A stretch of 64,000 bases of DNA from CAVTPD01 sp963736575 (GTDB taxonomy: Bacteria; Bacteroidota; Bacteroidia; Cytophagales; JAAEPT01): positions 1,674,001 to 1,738,000 of the forward strand of contig CAVTPD010000001.1 of assembly GCA_963736575.1 (NCBI GenBank). The letters run 5' to 3'. Shown here piece after piece: positions 24,046 through 34,096 of the stretch. Numbering within the stretch: the first letter of the stretch is position 1; every line of letters starts with the position of its first letter. The position numbers were made by a program, and so were the translations under genes. The notes under the pieces were generated by a model, which searched no databases, was not told the DNA's origin, and saw only the letters and a list, made by a program, of their open reading frames with translations.

Positions 24046-24315
24046 GTGAGAAGAATTAAGTTAGTTGTTTTAAGTTTAATAGTATCTATTTTTTCGTTTG
24101 GACAAATTCCTGTAGAAATCAATTCAGGTGATCCTAATTTTCCATTTCCACAATTTCTATCGTATGAAGCAGATGGAGGGCACAAGTTAGATAACTTAGC
24201 CACCAACAATGCACCAGGTGTTACCCATGTCGAAATGGAAAAAAGAATTCGGGAGGCTTGGCAGATTATGGCTAACGGGTTCGACGTATACAGGCGAAAT
24301 ACATCAAAGCCTTAA
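24046..24315 (+). CDS. Frameshifted GH8 gene, segment 1: signal peptide and start of catalytic domain
   Basis: Starts at a GTG; no upstream ATG is in frame. It encodes the signal peptide and the first ~75 residues, up to RIREAWQIMANG. Removing one G from the GGG at 24277-24279 continues the reading as STYTGEIHQSLKYIYSN in the next frame; without it the frame ends at 24315 after a few unrelated residues. Confidence 0.7.
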   Translation: MRRIKLVVLSLIVSIFSFGQIPVEINSGDPNFPFPQFLSYEADGGHKLDNLATNNAPGVTHVEMEKRIREAWQIMANGFDVYRRNTSKP

Positions 24316-25120
24316 ATATATTTATTCTAATATAGGCTGTCCATACGATTGTAGTGAAGGTGTTGGTTACGGAATGATTGCGGCTGCTTATATGGCTGAT
24401 AAAACCACATTCGATGGTATTTGGTTTCGAGAACATGATGTCCGTATGGTGAAGGAACCAAGATACATAGACGGTATAGTCCCTAGGCCAAATTATCAAT
24501 ATGGTAAATATACGTTAGCAGAACCTGGAGCTGGAGCTGGTGAAGGGCCAGTAACGGTAGGTGAGAATGGTGCTGATGCGGCAACTGACGGAGATGTTGA
24601 TTTTGCCCTAGGCCTTTTAATGGCATGGAGACAATGGGGAGATCAATCCGGTTATACCTGGCCGGATGGAACACCTATTAGTTACAAAGAAGAAGCTCTA
24701 AAAGTAATTCGTGGTTTGGTAGAAAGAGAAAATCAAGAGTTGGATCCAGAACGATTCGATTGTAGAAGTATATCCGGGAATGTTGGTTTTGATGGTTATT
24801 TCAAAAATGGTAACACATGGGGTGAATTGACACCTTGGGCAAACGGTGACCCAACATGGTGCCCTGAATTTAAAGGCCCTCAAGATTTACACGTGGATTA
24901 TGTGGCACCGGCTTATTTTGGCCATTTCGCAACATTTTTAGAAGAAGAAGGAGGTAATGATCCAGAAGATACGGATTGGAATATAGACCAATTATTAAGA
25001 GCAGAAGCATCTTCAGACTGGTTAGTTGGGCAGCATTATAATAATTCACCAGCATCAATACTTAGCGCTGGATGGGTATCATTAGACGCAAGTAATAAGG
25101 CAACTTTTACAAGATTTTAA
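24280..25120 (+). CDS. Frameshifted GH8 gene, segment 2: core of the catalytic domain
   Basis: Carries most of GH8: the acid/base region (SEGVGYGMIAAAYMADKTTF), the ATDGDVDFALGLLMAWRQWG segment and YVAPAYFGHFATF. It ends at a TAA at 25120 right after KATFTRF. Dropping one T of the TTTT at 25105-25108 would give KATLQDFNQGEDFRFAWRT, exactly what a GH8 domain needs next, so the stop is a frameshift artefact or mutation. Confidence 0.75.
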
Positions 25121-28100
25121 CCAAGGTGAAGATTTTCGTTTTGCCTGGAGAACGGCTTTAAATTATGTATGGGACGGAAACCCTACAACTTCATGGAATG
25201 AGACTACTCATCAAGTAGAGCCTGGTGGTAATACTTATGAAAGAGATATGGCGTTACGCCATGCTGAATTTTTGAAAGATCCTGGTGCAGCTCCTTGGGG
25301 AAATGGTTGTGTAACATTGGGTGGTGGACCCGATTTAACGTATATGGGGCCTTCACAATTAATGTGGACCTATACACCTGAAGGTGTTGATCCCTCGGGA
25401 GGACAAGGTTTTCCAATTAACTGGAACTCTGGTACAGGTGCTCCTTCGGCTGTAGCAGCACAGGATTTCGAATTGATGGGGAAATTATATCATATGTGTG
25501 CCATCGAGTGGGATATTGATACTCCTGGAGATGGCTACTTAACAAGTGATCCAAAATACTTCCATGGCTTTTTCCGTTTATTGGGTTTAATGATTCTTTC
25601 AGGTAATCATCTTTCGCCGTATGGCTACGAATTAGAGTCCAATGTGAAAGTCTATTTGGATAATGATAAAACGTATGCTTTTACAGGTGACTTAGTAAAC
25701 TTCACTATTGATTATAGAAATTATGCCTCTATTGATGCAGCAGGGGTTAAAATCACTACAACATTACCTGCAGGATTAGAATATGTTTCGGCCATAGGGA
25801 GTCCAAACGTAAGTGGTAATACATTAGAATGGAATATTGGTTCTGTTCCTGGTTTTCAAACAGGAACCGGAATTGCACCCACTAAAGGACAAGTAACTTT
25901 TACAGCAAGAGTTTCACCAAGCTTTTCAGGTCAAATTTGTCCTGTTGCTGAAATCACAACTACCAATGGTAAAGGATGGACTTCTAATGAATATCCTAAT
26001 AATGTTACTGCCGTAATGGAAAGAAACTGTATTGATATTGTAGAAAAAGCACTTGAAATAGGTAAAACAGTAAATTATGATAAGGTTAATCCTGGTACGG
26101 AATTAATCTACGATGTTAATTTCGAAAATGCTTCTTCGGGTGGCTTTATCAACGGTGGTAGACCAGGAGTTATTCCTGCTTATGCACACAGTGGAACCGC
26201 ACCAACTGGACAAGAGCATTGGATTAAGTTTCGTTTATACCATGGGGCTGCCGAACCTTATATTGATTATCAAAATTACAGACTTTCGCTTTTCTTAAAC
26301 GATAATGTAAATACATGTGCTGTAGGTACTGATCCTACTTGCACTAATGGATGGGAGTTGGGAAACAATGGTTCCGCAGCTATTTATGAAGGTGGGGATC
26401 AAACAGGAGTACGTGTATTTCAAGAGGATATTACTCCCGGAAGTGATGCTAGAGGATCTTGGAATCAGCGTTTTGTAGTTCAGTTCTCGGAACAAATAGC
26501 TACATCAACACCACATTTATCACGTTATTTTGGAATTGTAGGACAGCGTGTACACCAAGGTGGTGGAGAACCGTTAAGAGCAGTTTGGCAGATGCATAGT
26601 AATCCTTGGACAAATATTAAATGGGATGATGATTGGTCGTGGAACCCTGCGTTGGCAGATGAAGACGACGGCTTATTCTACCCTGTAGCCAACGATTGGA
26701 CAGATATAAATAATCCAAATCAACCAGTAACGGACTGGCACAATGAAGCCTGTGAAAAACCAACTGTATTTGCAGATAATGTATTAGTAGAAGAATGGGA
26801 TGGTTACACATGGAGACGTATTTATGGTAACGGCCCGTTACCAGGTAGAGATGTTAATAATGTAATAGTAAAAGATGTAATTCCTGAAGGTTTTACCTTC
26901 GTTGGTTTTGTTGATGCTAACGGAGCTCTAATTGGTAATACAACCACTATTTTAGGAGAGCTAGCGCAATATGATGCTGCTACAAGAACCATTACTTGGA
27001 CTAAAGACAAGCTTCAAGTAAAACAAGGTGGAACAATTCGGTATAAAGTATTAGCAGATTTTTCAACCGGAACATGTAACCGAGCGGATGAAATTCAAAC
27101 CAATACAGCATCTATTGAAGGAGATAATGAATCACCTGTAGTTACTTCTACCGATGTAACCATAACATGTGATGATATAATCCTTCCCCCACCACCATCA
27201 TCTATGACAAAGACAGCTGATAAAGCCTCTTATGATGTTGGCGATAATATAACTTACACATTAGAGTACGAAAATACCAATGGTTCTATTATTGATGCAG
27301 ATTTAACGAGTCAATCCAACTGGGCAGCCCAAAATGGACAGCTGATGAATGTATCTGCTGGAGAATTAAGTACAGTTTCTAATAATGCTGGGGTTAGTAC
27401 CTATAATTATTCTCATGGTACTAATGGGACAATGGAGGCTCAGATTAACTTCCAAGGAAGTGCTGCTTTTGGTTTCGCTTTCCGTCATACTGGCGGTGCA
27501 AAAGCAAATGGTCAATATATTGTTTTTAAACCAAATCCTGGAAACGGAAGCACTGAAGTTCGTGTTTATGATGGAACAAATCAACTAACCACAACAACAT
27601 CAAGTTTTCCAAATACAGCACCTGCCACTATAAAAGTTGAATTGGTAGATGACCAAGTAAATGTTTGGATAGGAAACACAAGTAATCCTACGCCGACGCT
27701 AACCTTTACTGGATTTACAGTAAAAGCAGGTTACGCTGGTTTTGTAAATGGTTGGGTTGATGATGGTGGCGACAGTTATGGTACGCACAGAGTTGTTGGT
27801 TACAATACTCATTTAGACTCAGGATTTGATTTACAAATGTCCGATCCCTTACCGGGAGGACTTTCTTTTGTAAGCTCTATAAACGGAGGTAGTTTAGTTG
27901 GTTCTGATGTAGTTTTTCCAGCTCTTTCTGGCCCTGTTTTAGCAAATGAAAAAATCACATATGAATGGATAGCTGAAGTAGATAATTGTCCCACTAATCA
28001 GAAATTAGTTAATAATGCATACACCAATATTTTAGGCCAACCTACAAATTCTATTGCAGCCCAAGTTGTAGTTGATTGTGGTGATATAGTTATAACCTGC

Positions 28101-28796
28101 ACGCCTCCCACCGCTCTATCTTTCACAGGTGACAGTGTTGTATGTGAAGGATTAGATATTCAGCTAGCACCAACAGTAACAGGCACGGCAACCTTGGATG
28201 AATATTATTATACGTGGTTGGATAAAACAGGATCGGTTGTTTCAGGTCCATCTACAACGGTGATGGATTTAGAGCTTACGGGAATAACAGCAGCGGATAC
28301 TGGATTGTACACGTTACGAGTAGAAGACGGAGACAACGACGATGTTTTGTGTTATTTAGAAAAGTCCATTTTGGTGGGCATAAATACAATTCCATTCAAT
28401 TTACAATTAACTTCTATTGTAGATACAGCGGTTTGCCCAAGTCAAAACATAACAGTAGAAGTAACAGCGGATAGCGCTGCAACATATGAATGGACGGTAG
28501 ATGGAACCGTAGATGCCGAAACAACCTCGTCTATTACCATCCCAAGTGGAGATGGAACCCAAAACCGTATTCCAATTTCGGTAAAAGCAATAAATGACTG
28601 CGGTGAAACTACAGTAATTGATACCGCTATTTATGTAAAACCCACCTGTGATGTTTGTACACCACCAACAAATGCTGAGATTCTAACAGTAGAAGACACA
28701 CTTTGTTCGGGAAGTACTTTAACGCTGGAAGCCAATATAGAAGCGGGCTATGAATATACGTGGGTAGATATTACACCAGGTATCACCGGTGCTTAA
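25110..28796 (+). CDS. Frameshifted GH8 gene, segment 3: end of GH8, DUF11 repeats, first Ig-like domains
   Basis: Starts with the last GH8 helices (FRFAWRTALNYVWDG, DPKYFHGFFRLLGLMILSGNH), then DUF11-like stalk repeats (VKVYLDNDKTYAFTGDLVNF, TKTADKASYDVGDNITYTLE). A lamin-G/concanavalin-like module is inserted in the second (FGFAFRHTGGAKANGQYIVF). Ig-like domains follow, with paired Cys (VVCEGLDIQLAP, TGLYTLRVEDGDND). The frame ends at 28796 and continues two frames away. Confidence 0.75.
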   Translation, partial: QDFNQGEDFRFAWRTALNYVWDGNPTTSWNETTHQVEPGGNTYERDMALRHAEFLKDPGAAPWGNGCVTLGGGPDLTYMGPSQLMWTYTPEGVDPSGGQGFPINWNSGTGAPSAVAAQDFELMGKLYHMCAIEWDIDTPGDGYLTSDPKYFHGFFRLLGLMILSGNHLSPYGYELESNVKVYLDNDKTYAFTGDLVNFTIDYRNYASIDAAGVKITTTLPAGLEYVSAIGSPNVSGNTLEWNIGSVPGFQTGTGIAPTKGQVTFTARVSPSFSGQICPVAEITTTNGKGWTSNEYPNNVTAVMERNCIDIVEKALEIGKTVNYDKVNPGTELIYDVNFENASSGGFINGGRPGVIPAYAHSGTAPTGQEHWIKFRLYHGAAEPYIDYQNYRLSLFLNDNVNTCAVGTDPTCTNGWELGNNGSAAIYEGGDQTGVRVFQEDITPGSDARGSWNQRFVVQFSEQIATSTPHLSRYFGIVGQRVHQGGGEPLRAVWQMHSNPWTNIKWDDDWSWNPALADEDDGLFYPVANDWTDINNPNQPVTDWHNEACEKPTVFADNVLVEEWDGYTWRRIYGNGPLPGRDVNNVIVKDVIPEGFTFVGFVDANGALIGNTTTILGELAQYDAATRTITWTKDKLQVKQGGTIRYKVLADFSTGTCNRADEIQTNTASIEGDNESPVVTSTDVTITCDDIILPPPPSSMTKTADKASYDVGDNITYTLEYENTNGSIIDADLTSQSNWAAQNGQLMNVSAGELSTVSNNAGVSTYNYSHGTNGTMEAQINFQGSAAFGFAFRHTGGAKANGQYIVFKPNPGNGSTEVRVYDGTNQLTTTTSSFPNTAPATIKVELVDDQVNVWIGNTSNPTPTLTFTGFTVKAGYAGFVNGWVDDGGDSYGTHRVVGYNTHLDSGFDLQMSDPLPGGLSFVSSINGGSLVGSDVVFPALSGPVLANEKITYEWIAEVDNCPTNQKLVNNAYTNILGQPTNSIAAQVVVDCGDIVITCTPPTALSFTGDSVVCEGLDIQLAPTVTGTATLDEYYYTWLDKTGSVVSGPSTTVMDLELTGITAADTGLYTLRVEDGDNDDVLCYLEKSILVGINTIPFNLQLTSIVDTAVCPSQNITVEVTADSAATYEWTVDGTVDAETTSSITIPSGDGTQNRIPISVKAINDCGETTVIDTAIYVKPTCDVCTPPTNAEILTVEDTLCSGSTLTLEANIEAGYEYTWVDITPGITGA

Positions 28797-28911
28797 ATGG
28801 ATTCAGGATCTGGCAAGTAGTAGACGACATTGACCAAGATATTACAACAGGAGGAATCTTTGCAGTATATATAGCCGAAGCAGGTTATTCAACTGATCCT
28901 ACTTGTGTAAA

Positions 28912-31449
28912 GGAGATACCGTATACATAGATGAAATCACCAGCCCAAGCGGAACACTTGCATTTGATGGTGCCGAAGACATTTGCCCGGGAGATACAGG
29001 AACATATACTGTAAATCCATTATTAACCGATGCTACGGACTACAAATGGGAACTACCTACAGGCGCAGTGTTTATTACCGATACCACAGGACTAAACAGT
29101 TCTTCAGTAGAAATAGACTTTGCTACCTCAACAGGAGGAGATATAGTAGTAACCGCTAGCAACCAATGTGGCGAAGGAAGTTCAATACCGAAAACCATTA
29201 ACATTAGTGCTAAACCGACTGCCCCAATAATGACGGGTTACACAGATGGTGCTATAGACAGCGCCTGTGTAGGAAGTACGGTCAACTTAACGGCAACAGG
29301 AGCTACCGACTACAGCTGGAACAGCAGCGAAGGAACTACCAGTTCAACCGATGGATTCAGTTTTACGATGCCAACCACAGAAAGTTGGATCAGTGTAAAA
29401 GCAATCGGAAGCTGTGGAAAAAGCGATTCGGTAACTATAAAACTAAGACCACAAGACAAACCTACCACCACAGCTATAACAGGTGCGCTAAGCAGTTGTT
29501 CGGGAGCCGTAGAAACGTTTAGAGTAACAGGTGGTGCTAACGCGAACAGTTATTCTTGGACGGTAACAGGCGCCACTCCGGTAGCCAATTCAAATGCAGA
29601 TACGATTGCTGTAACCTTTGGGACAACGGACGCTACTATTGAAGTAGTAGCCACCAACACCCTTTGCGGAGATAGTGATCCAGAAACTACAACGGTAACT
29701 ATTACCAATAACGTAGTACCAACAATTACCTTAACACAAGTAGATACCACTTGTGAAGGAGGTGATGTAATTTTCCGAGCAGACATTAGCGGAGAAGGTA
29801 CAAACTACGATATTGAATGGTTTGAAAACACAGTTTCAGAGCAAACAGGAACAGGTAAAAACTATACGGTAAATGGTGCTGAAAATACAGACGAAGTATA
29901 TGCCGTATTAACTTCGGGCTTAAGTTGTGTAAACAGTGGCGATGAAATACAAACTTCGGCAACGCAGACCGTAAAAGTAGATCTTCCGGCAGAGGAAGCA
30001 AAAATCACGAACCCAATAAATAAAACAATAACCATTTGTTCGGATGAATACACAGGCATAACTGCCCAATCTGCAACAAACGGAAACTGGGTATCTCCAA
30101 GTAATGCGAACTTAACGAATCAAACTACCACCGGCACAGATGTAACAAACATCCCTGATAACGATCCTGTGAAAGTAGTATGGGAAGTGACTTCGGCTAA
30201 AGGACTGTGTCCGGCAGAAAGAGACTCTGTAACCATTACCAAAGCCGGAGATATTACAGCCGAAATTGATCCATTAGCTTTTGATACGCTTTGCTTAAAC
30301 GCTAGTGAAACCCTTAGTTCAAACGGACAAGCAGGCGAAACTCACCAGTGGAAACAAATAAGTGGAACAGGAGCCGTGACAATCACAAGTTCTACGGATG
30401 CAATAACCAACATAACAGCAAGCACTGCCGGAACAGTTATTCTTCAATACAAAAGAACCACAGCCGGCGGTTGTGCAGATTCAGCTGAAACAAAAAGCTT
30501 CACGGTGTTTGAAGCCAATAACAATGTAAGTTTTACCTTAAGTGAAACAGAAGCTTGTGAAGGAGAAATAATCACCGCTACAGTAGATAATCCAGAAACG
30601 GGCTATGTTTACGAATGGTCTCTAGGACCTGGTGGAAACGGCAACTTAAAATTCATCACCGGAGAAACCAATGAAGTTACGTTAGGGAATACCACTTCGG
30701 AAAACATACGGGTAACCAAAAAACACACAACTTGTCCGTTAGCATCGCCAACGGCAAAACAAGATTTTGTATTAATTAACCTGAAACCGAAAACAGCAGG
30801 CATCACCATTAGCGGAGAAGTTCAACCATGCCCAAATACAGCCCAAACGTACAGCATAACAGCGGTACCGGAAACCGATTCTTACCGATGGGTGATGACA
30901 CCATCCTCTAATGATTGGTCAACGCCCGGAACGTTAACAGGCACAAGTGTTACAGCCACTGTAGGAACAGACGATGTAAAGCTTGAAGTATTTGCGGTAA
31001 ACGGATGTACCACACTAGATGGGATAGCAGTAGACGCTATGGATGTAGATGTACAAAACGCCAACAATCCAGAGGTAACGATAGACTATAACAATGTTAC
31101 CTATTGCGAAGGGGATAAAATCTTCTTTACGGCAAATGTGACAGACGTTACAGCGACCAGTTACACGTGGTATATTAATGGGGTTGAAGCACAAGCTTCA
31201 GGACCGGCAAAAGTATTTGAAACCGAAAACATAAAACAAAACCAAACGGTACGGGTAGAGGTAAGCTATCAAAACTGTGATGGTACAGCTTCTTCAACAA
31301 ATCTAAGCGAAGAAGCAACACCAAGGCTAAACACAAAACCAAACCCAAGTATAACTTATAATGGAGAAGCCATTACAGGAAACCCAACGGACAGAGAAAT
31401 CTGTGAGGGAAGTAAGGTTATCTTAACTACCAATGCAATCAAATGGTGA
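28912..31449 (+). CDS. Frameshifted GH8 gene, segment 4: PKD/Ig-like repeat region
   Basis: About 845 residues of repeated beta-sandwich domains of the PKD-like type, each starting near a Cys-containing motif (ICPGDTGTYTV, ACVGSTVNLTATGA, SCSGAVETFRVTGGAN, TCEGGDVIFRADI, ACEGEIITATVDN, PCPNTAQTYSITAVP, YCEGDKIFFTANV). A short stretch in the third frame (28797-28911, GFRIWQVVDDIDQDITTGG) links it to segment 3. It ends with a stop after TTNAIKW. Confidence 0.75.
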   Translation, partial: GDTVYIDEITSPSGTLAFDGAEDICPGDTGTYTVNPLLTDATDYKWELPTGAVFITDTTGLNSSSVEIDFATSTGGDIVVTASNQCGEGSSIPKTINISAKPTAPIMTGYTDGAIDSACVGSTVNLTATGATDYSWNSSEGTTSSTDGFSFTMPTTESWISVKAIGSCGKSDSVTIKLRPQDKPTTTAITGALSSCSGAVETFRVTGGANANSYSWTVTGATPVANSNADTIAVTFGTTDATIEVVATNTLCGDSDPETTTVTITNNVVPTITLTQVDTTCEGGDVIFRADISGEGTNYDIEWFENTVSEQTGTGKNYTVNGAENTDEVYAVLTSGLSCVNSGDEIQTSATQTVKVDLPAEEAKITNPINKTITICSDEYTGITAQSATNGNWVSPSNANLTNQTTTGTDVTNIPDNDPVKVVWEVTSAKGLCPAERDSVTITKAGDITAEIDPLAFDTLCLNASETLSSNGQAGETHQWKQISGTGAVTITSSTDAITNITASTAGTVILQYKRTTAGGCADSAETKSFTVFEANNNVSFTLSETEACEGEIITATVDNPETGYVYEWSLGPGGNGNLKFITGETNEVTLGNTTSENIRVTKKHTTCPLASPTAKQDFVLINLKPKTAGITISGEVQPCPNTAQTYSITAVPETDSYRWVMTPSSNDWSTPGTLTGTSVTATVGTDDVKLEVFAVNGCTTLDGIAVDAMDVDVQNANNPEVTIDYNNVTYCEGDKIFFTANVTDVTATSYTWYINGVEAQASGPAKVFETENIKQNQTVRVEVSYQNCDGTASSTNLSEEATPRLNTKPNPSITYNGEAITGNPTDREICEGSKVILTTNAIKW

Positions 31450-32176
31450 TGCAATTACTTGGACAACACCACAGGCAAGTTACACTACTGAAAAAGTAGA
31501 AATAGATCCTGTAAACTTATCGGACGATGGGATTTATACAGTAACCATAGAAAGAGAAGCCTGTGCTAAAATAAGCTCAACAGCTAGTTTAAACTTAAAT
31601 GTGGTAAAACAACCGGCCATCAATTTTGTGACACAAGAAGGATCACCAACGGATGCGTATGTGTACGACATAGAAGAAACACCGCTGGTTTATTTACGTG
31701 GGAATGGCTTGGCAGAAGGAAGCATCACCTTCAGCCCTAGTAAAATGGACGAACAGAGTTTAAGCAACAGCGCGGCCAGTTATTTAGTGAACCAGACCAT
31801 TGATGAGAAAACGGTATTGTATACGGTAACTTTAAACATACAAGAGAACCAAACGGTGTGTACCAACCAAGACCAAGCAACGGTATTGATTATAGAAAGT
31901 TTAAATCCACCAACAGCGTTTACACCCAATGGTGACGGGGTGAACGACACATGGATAATCCCGGGCATGGAGAAATACCCAGAAGCGGTGGTAAGAATCT
32001 ATAACCGTTGGGGGCAAGAGTTGTACAACCACCAAGGGAACTACAACAGCAACCCGTGGGATGGTAGAAGCAGTAAAGGTTTTGTTCCACTGGCCACGTA
32101 TTATTATGGGATAGACTTAAAGGATGAGTCGGCAGCGGAAAGCCAAATTACAGGAACGGTAACGGTACTGAAATAG
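31440..32176 (+). CDS. Frameshifted GH8 gene, segment 5: last repeats and T9SS type B sorting domain
   Basis: Resumes as SNGDAITWTTPQASYTTEK after one extra base near 31437. The last ~90 residues are the gliding-motility-associated C-terminal domain (CHU_C/T9SS type B): PPTAFTPNGDGVNDTWIIPG, VVRIYNRWGQELYNHQG, NPWDGRSSKGFVPLATYYYG, GTVTVLK. This domain directs export by the type IX system and surface attachment or release. It is complete and ends in TAG. Confidence 0.8.
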
Positions 32177-32437
32177 GATAGTTTTGGGTAAAGCGTTGTG
32201 GGTTATGTGTATTGAGTGGTGCTCATCACCCAAAATCCATAACGCATTACTTTTTTATTCTAGCAAGGAACTTAGTTTCGGGCTTAGTATAATTGAAGAT
32301 TATGAATGTGACTTTCAGCTAGAGGAAAGACAATTTTTAGATTCCCATAACGCAAAACCAATTTTTGTTTTTTGCATAAATGGCTAACCTGTATAATAAT
32401 GGACTATTAGTTATTTGTAGTTCTACTCAAAACACAA

Positions 32438-32911
32438 CTAAATTGGCTTAAAAGAGGCGGTCACCACAAATATGGCTACTTTTTCGCCGGAGGTATTAAA
32501 AGCCGTTACTGTAACAGGTTGGTTGATACGTGTGTTTTCAGTAATAGCTTTGTTCATAGCTTCTTGGATAATTAATCCGTCATTGGTAGTAAACAACACA
32601 TGACTTTCGGCACGCATTAAGAAATCTGCTTTTAAATCCTTAAAGGCGAATGATATTTTGGATTTTGTTTTTTCGGCATAATAAAAGGCATGAATACCAC
32701 CCACTAAATCTGCACCAACAGCTAAAGCCCCAAAATACATAGAGTTTAAATGGTTTTTTGTTCTACGTTTTAGTTTAATTTTAACGGTAGCTTTTTCGTC
32801 GTTCAGCTCTAGTATAGAAGGAGAGACGTAGCCTATCATGGGAATCTTAATCTTACCCATTACGTAGACCATAAAACGCATTCGGTTAAACAAGGAAAGT
32901 TTATTCAGCAT
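32438..32911 (-). CDS. DUF4442 hotdog-fold thioesterase-like protein
   Basis: A 157-residue protein of the hotdog superfamily, DUF4442 branch. The pattern SILELNDEKATVKIKLKRRTKNHLNSMYFGALAVGADLVGG fits a hotdog core: a strand, then the central helix with HLNSMYFGAL. Relatives include acyl-CoA thioesterases and translocator-like proteins; no substrate is known. Its start overlaps the stop of the nitronate monooxygenase gene by 11 bp on the same strand, so the two form an operon. The pair may process a nitro- or acyl-compound, but that is conjecture. Confidence 0.8.
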   Translation of the reverse strand: MLNKLSLFNRMRFMVYVMGKIKIPMIGYVSPSILELNDEKATVKIKLKRRTKNHLNSMYFGALAVGADLVGGIHAFYYAEKTKSKISFAFKDLKADFLMRAESHVLFTTNDGLIIQEAMNKAITENTRINQPVTVTAFNTSGEKVAIFVVTASFKPI

Positions 32912-33872
32912 TATGGTAATCTTGTTTTAATTGTTGTACAATTTCTTTAATGCTACGAATGGAGTGAACATGTTCTATACTTGGGCCAGCACACCATACC
33001 GTTTTATAGGTAGCACCGAAAGCTGCGTTCTGTAAAGACTTCATGCCGTAATAAAAGGTGAAAGCTTTCATCCATTTTTTAAGTCGCTTATTTTTGTTTA
33101 AGAACTTTTCTACGAAATTAAGTTCTGTACCAATTTCTTCTATGTACGGTGTTTTTATAACAGTACAAGGGGTGCCAGAAAGTTTGGTAGTCATCACAAT
33201 ATCTTTAGCGCCATATTGAACACAAGCTTCTTTGTATAAATAGGAAACAGGTGCTTCGTCAGTGGCTATAAAGATACTTCCCATAGATAATCCATCGGCT
33301 CCAATACTTAACATTCGTTTAATTCCTTCGCCTGTAGAAATACCACCGGCAGAAATTACTGGAATAGAACAATGCTTTTTTAAAGTAGTCACCAAAATCT
33401 CTTTGGTTAAATTACCTGCATGGCCACCAGCTTCTTTATTAACTGCTATTAATGCGTCTGCACCTAGTTTTTCTACTTTCTTGGCATAGTCGAAATCGGT
33501 GACATCACAGAAAACTTTAACGCCTGCTTTATGGGCTTCTTCAATGGTTTCTTTAGGATTGCCTAAGGAAGTGATGATGTAATCTACTTTCAGTCTACAA
33601 CAAACTTCTAGCTGTTTTTTATAAATGAAGTTAGACTTATTAACTATTAGATTAATTCCAAACGGTCCTTTGGTTTGTTCTTTTAGTTGTATAATCGCAT
33701 CTTCTAATTCTTCTATAGTCCTGAAATTGAGCGCAGGAATGGCGCCGGTTATACCAGCCTTTGTAGCTTCAACTACCATATTAATATTGGAAACCAAAAA
33801 CATTGGAGCCATTATTATTGGGAAATCAATACCTAACATTTCAGTTAAGCCAGGTCCTTTCGATTTTATCAT
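32901..33872 (-). CDS. Nitronate monooxygenase-like FMN enzyme
   Basis: A TIM-barrel flavoprotein of the 2-nitropropane dioxygenase family, which oxidises alkyl nitronates such as propionate 3-nitronate with oxygen. In 323 residues I see LGIDFPIIMAPMFLVSNINM at the N-terminus, GPFGINLIVNKSN, the AVNKEAGGHAGN loop and ISAGGISTGEGIKRMLSIGADGLSMGS, the FMN phosphate-binding site. Enoyl-ACP reductase FabK is related, but the AGGHAGN pattern and overall length favour nitronate monooxygenase. It lies upstream of and overlaps the hotdog gene. Confidence 0.88.
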   Translation of the reverse strand: MIKSKGPGLTEMLGIDFPIIMAPMFLVSNINMVVEATKAGITGAIPALNFRTIEELEDAIIQLKEQTKGPFGINLIVNKSNFIYKKQLEVCCRLKVDYIITSLGNPKETIEEAHKAGVKVFCDVTDFDYAKKVEKLGADALIAVNKEAGGHAGNLTKEILVTTLKKHCSIPVISAGGISTGEGIKRMLSIGADGLSMGSIFIATDEAPVSYLYKEACVQYGAKDIVMTTKLSGTPCTVIKTPYIEEIGTELNFVEKFLNKNKRLKKWMKAFTFYYGMKSLQNAAFGATYKTVWCAGPSIEHVHSIRSIKEIVQQLKQDYHNAE

Positions 33873-34096
33873 ATAATTGTGCTTTATGATGGATATACAA
33901 CTATAATGCCTGTTTTAACACATAAATCATAACACACTGTTATTCAATATAATAAATTTAATAATAACCAGAAATCCTGTTTATAACTTGGTCAATTTTA
34001 GAAAAAATACAAAAATGGTACATGTAAAATGAACAAAACTTGGTGCTTTTGAATTGTATAAATAAAGCCTGTTTTTTAGCATAAAAATAGAGAACT

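Larger units (their letters stand above)
24046..32176 (+). pseudogene. Giant secreted GH8 glycoside hydrolase / adhesin with T9SS type B sorting domain, frameshifted
   Basis: One gene of about 2,700 codons, broken by about five single-base shifts. Order: signal peptide (MRRIKLVVLSLIVSIFSFGQ); GH8 catalytic domain (24100-25620) with acid Glu in SEGVGYGMIAAAYM and Asp in ATDGDVDFALGLLMAW; DUF11-type repeats (25640-28080); many Ig/PKD-like repeats (28100-31600); C-terminal T9SS type B domain (AFTPNGDGVNDTW, RIYNRWGQELY, GVPLATYYYGI-like). GH8 enzymes cut beta-1,4 glycans such as cellulose, xylan or chitosan. Shifts map to short homopolymers: extra G at 24277-24279, extra T at 25105-25108, one base missing near 28790, missing A near 28909, extra A near 31437. 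Long frames stay otherwise open, so decay is recent or the sequence has errors. Confidence 0.85.

Noticed and set aside
24277..31440. Programmed ribosomal frameshifting in the giant gene
   Set aside because: There are about five shifts of both signs in ordinary short homopolymers, with no slippery heptamer plus stable structure seen. Mutation or sequence error is simpler.
32184..32387. A 67-codon open frame after the giant gene
   Set aside because: Follows the stop directly without a promoter or recognisable protein features; the residue pattern looks random.
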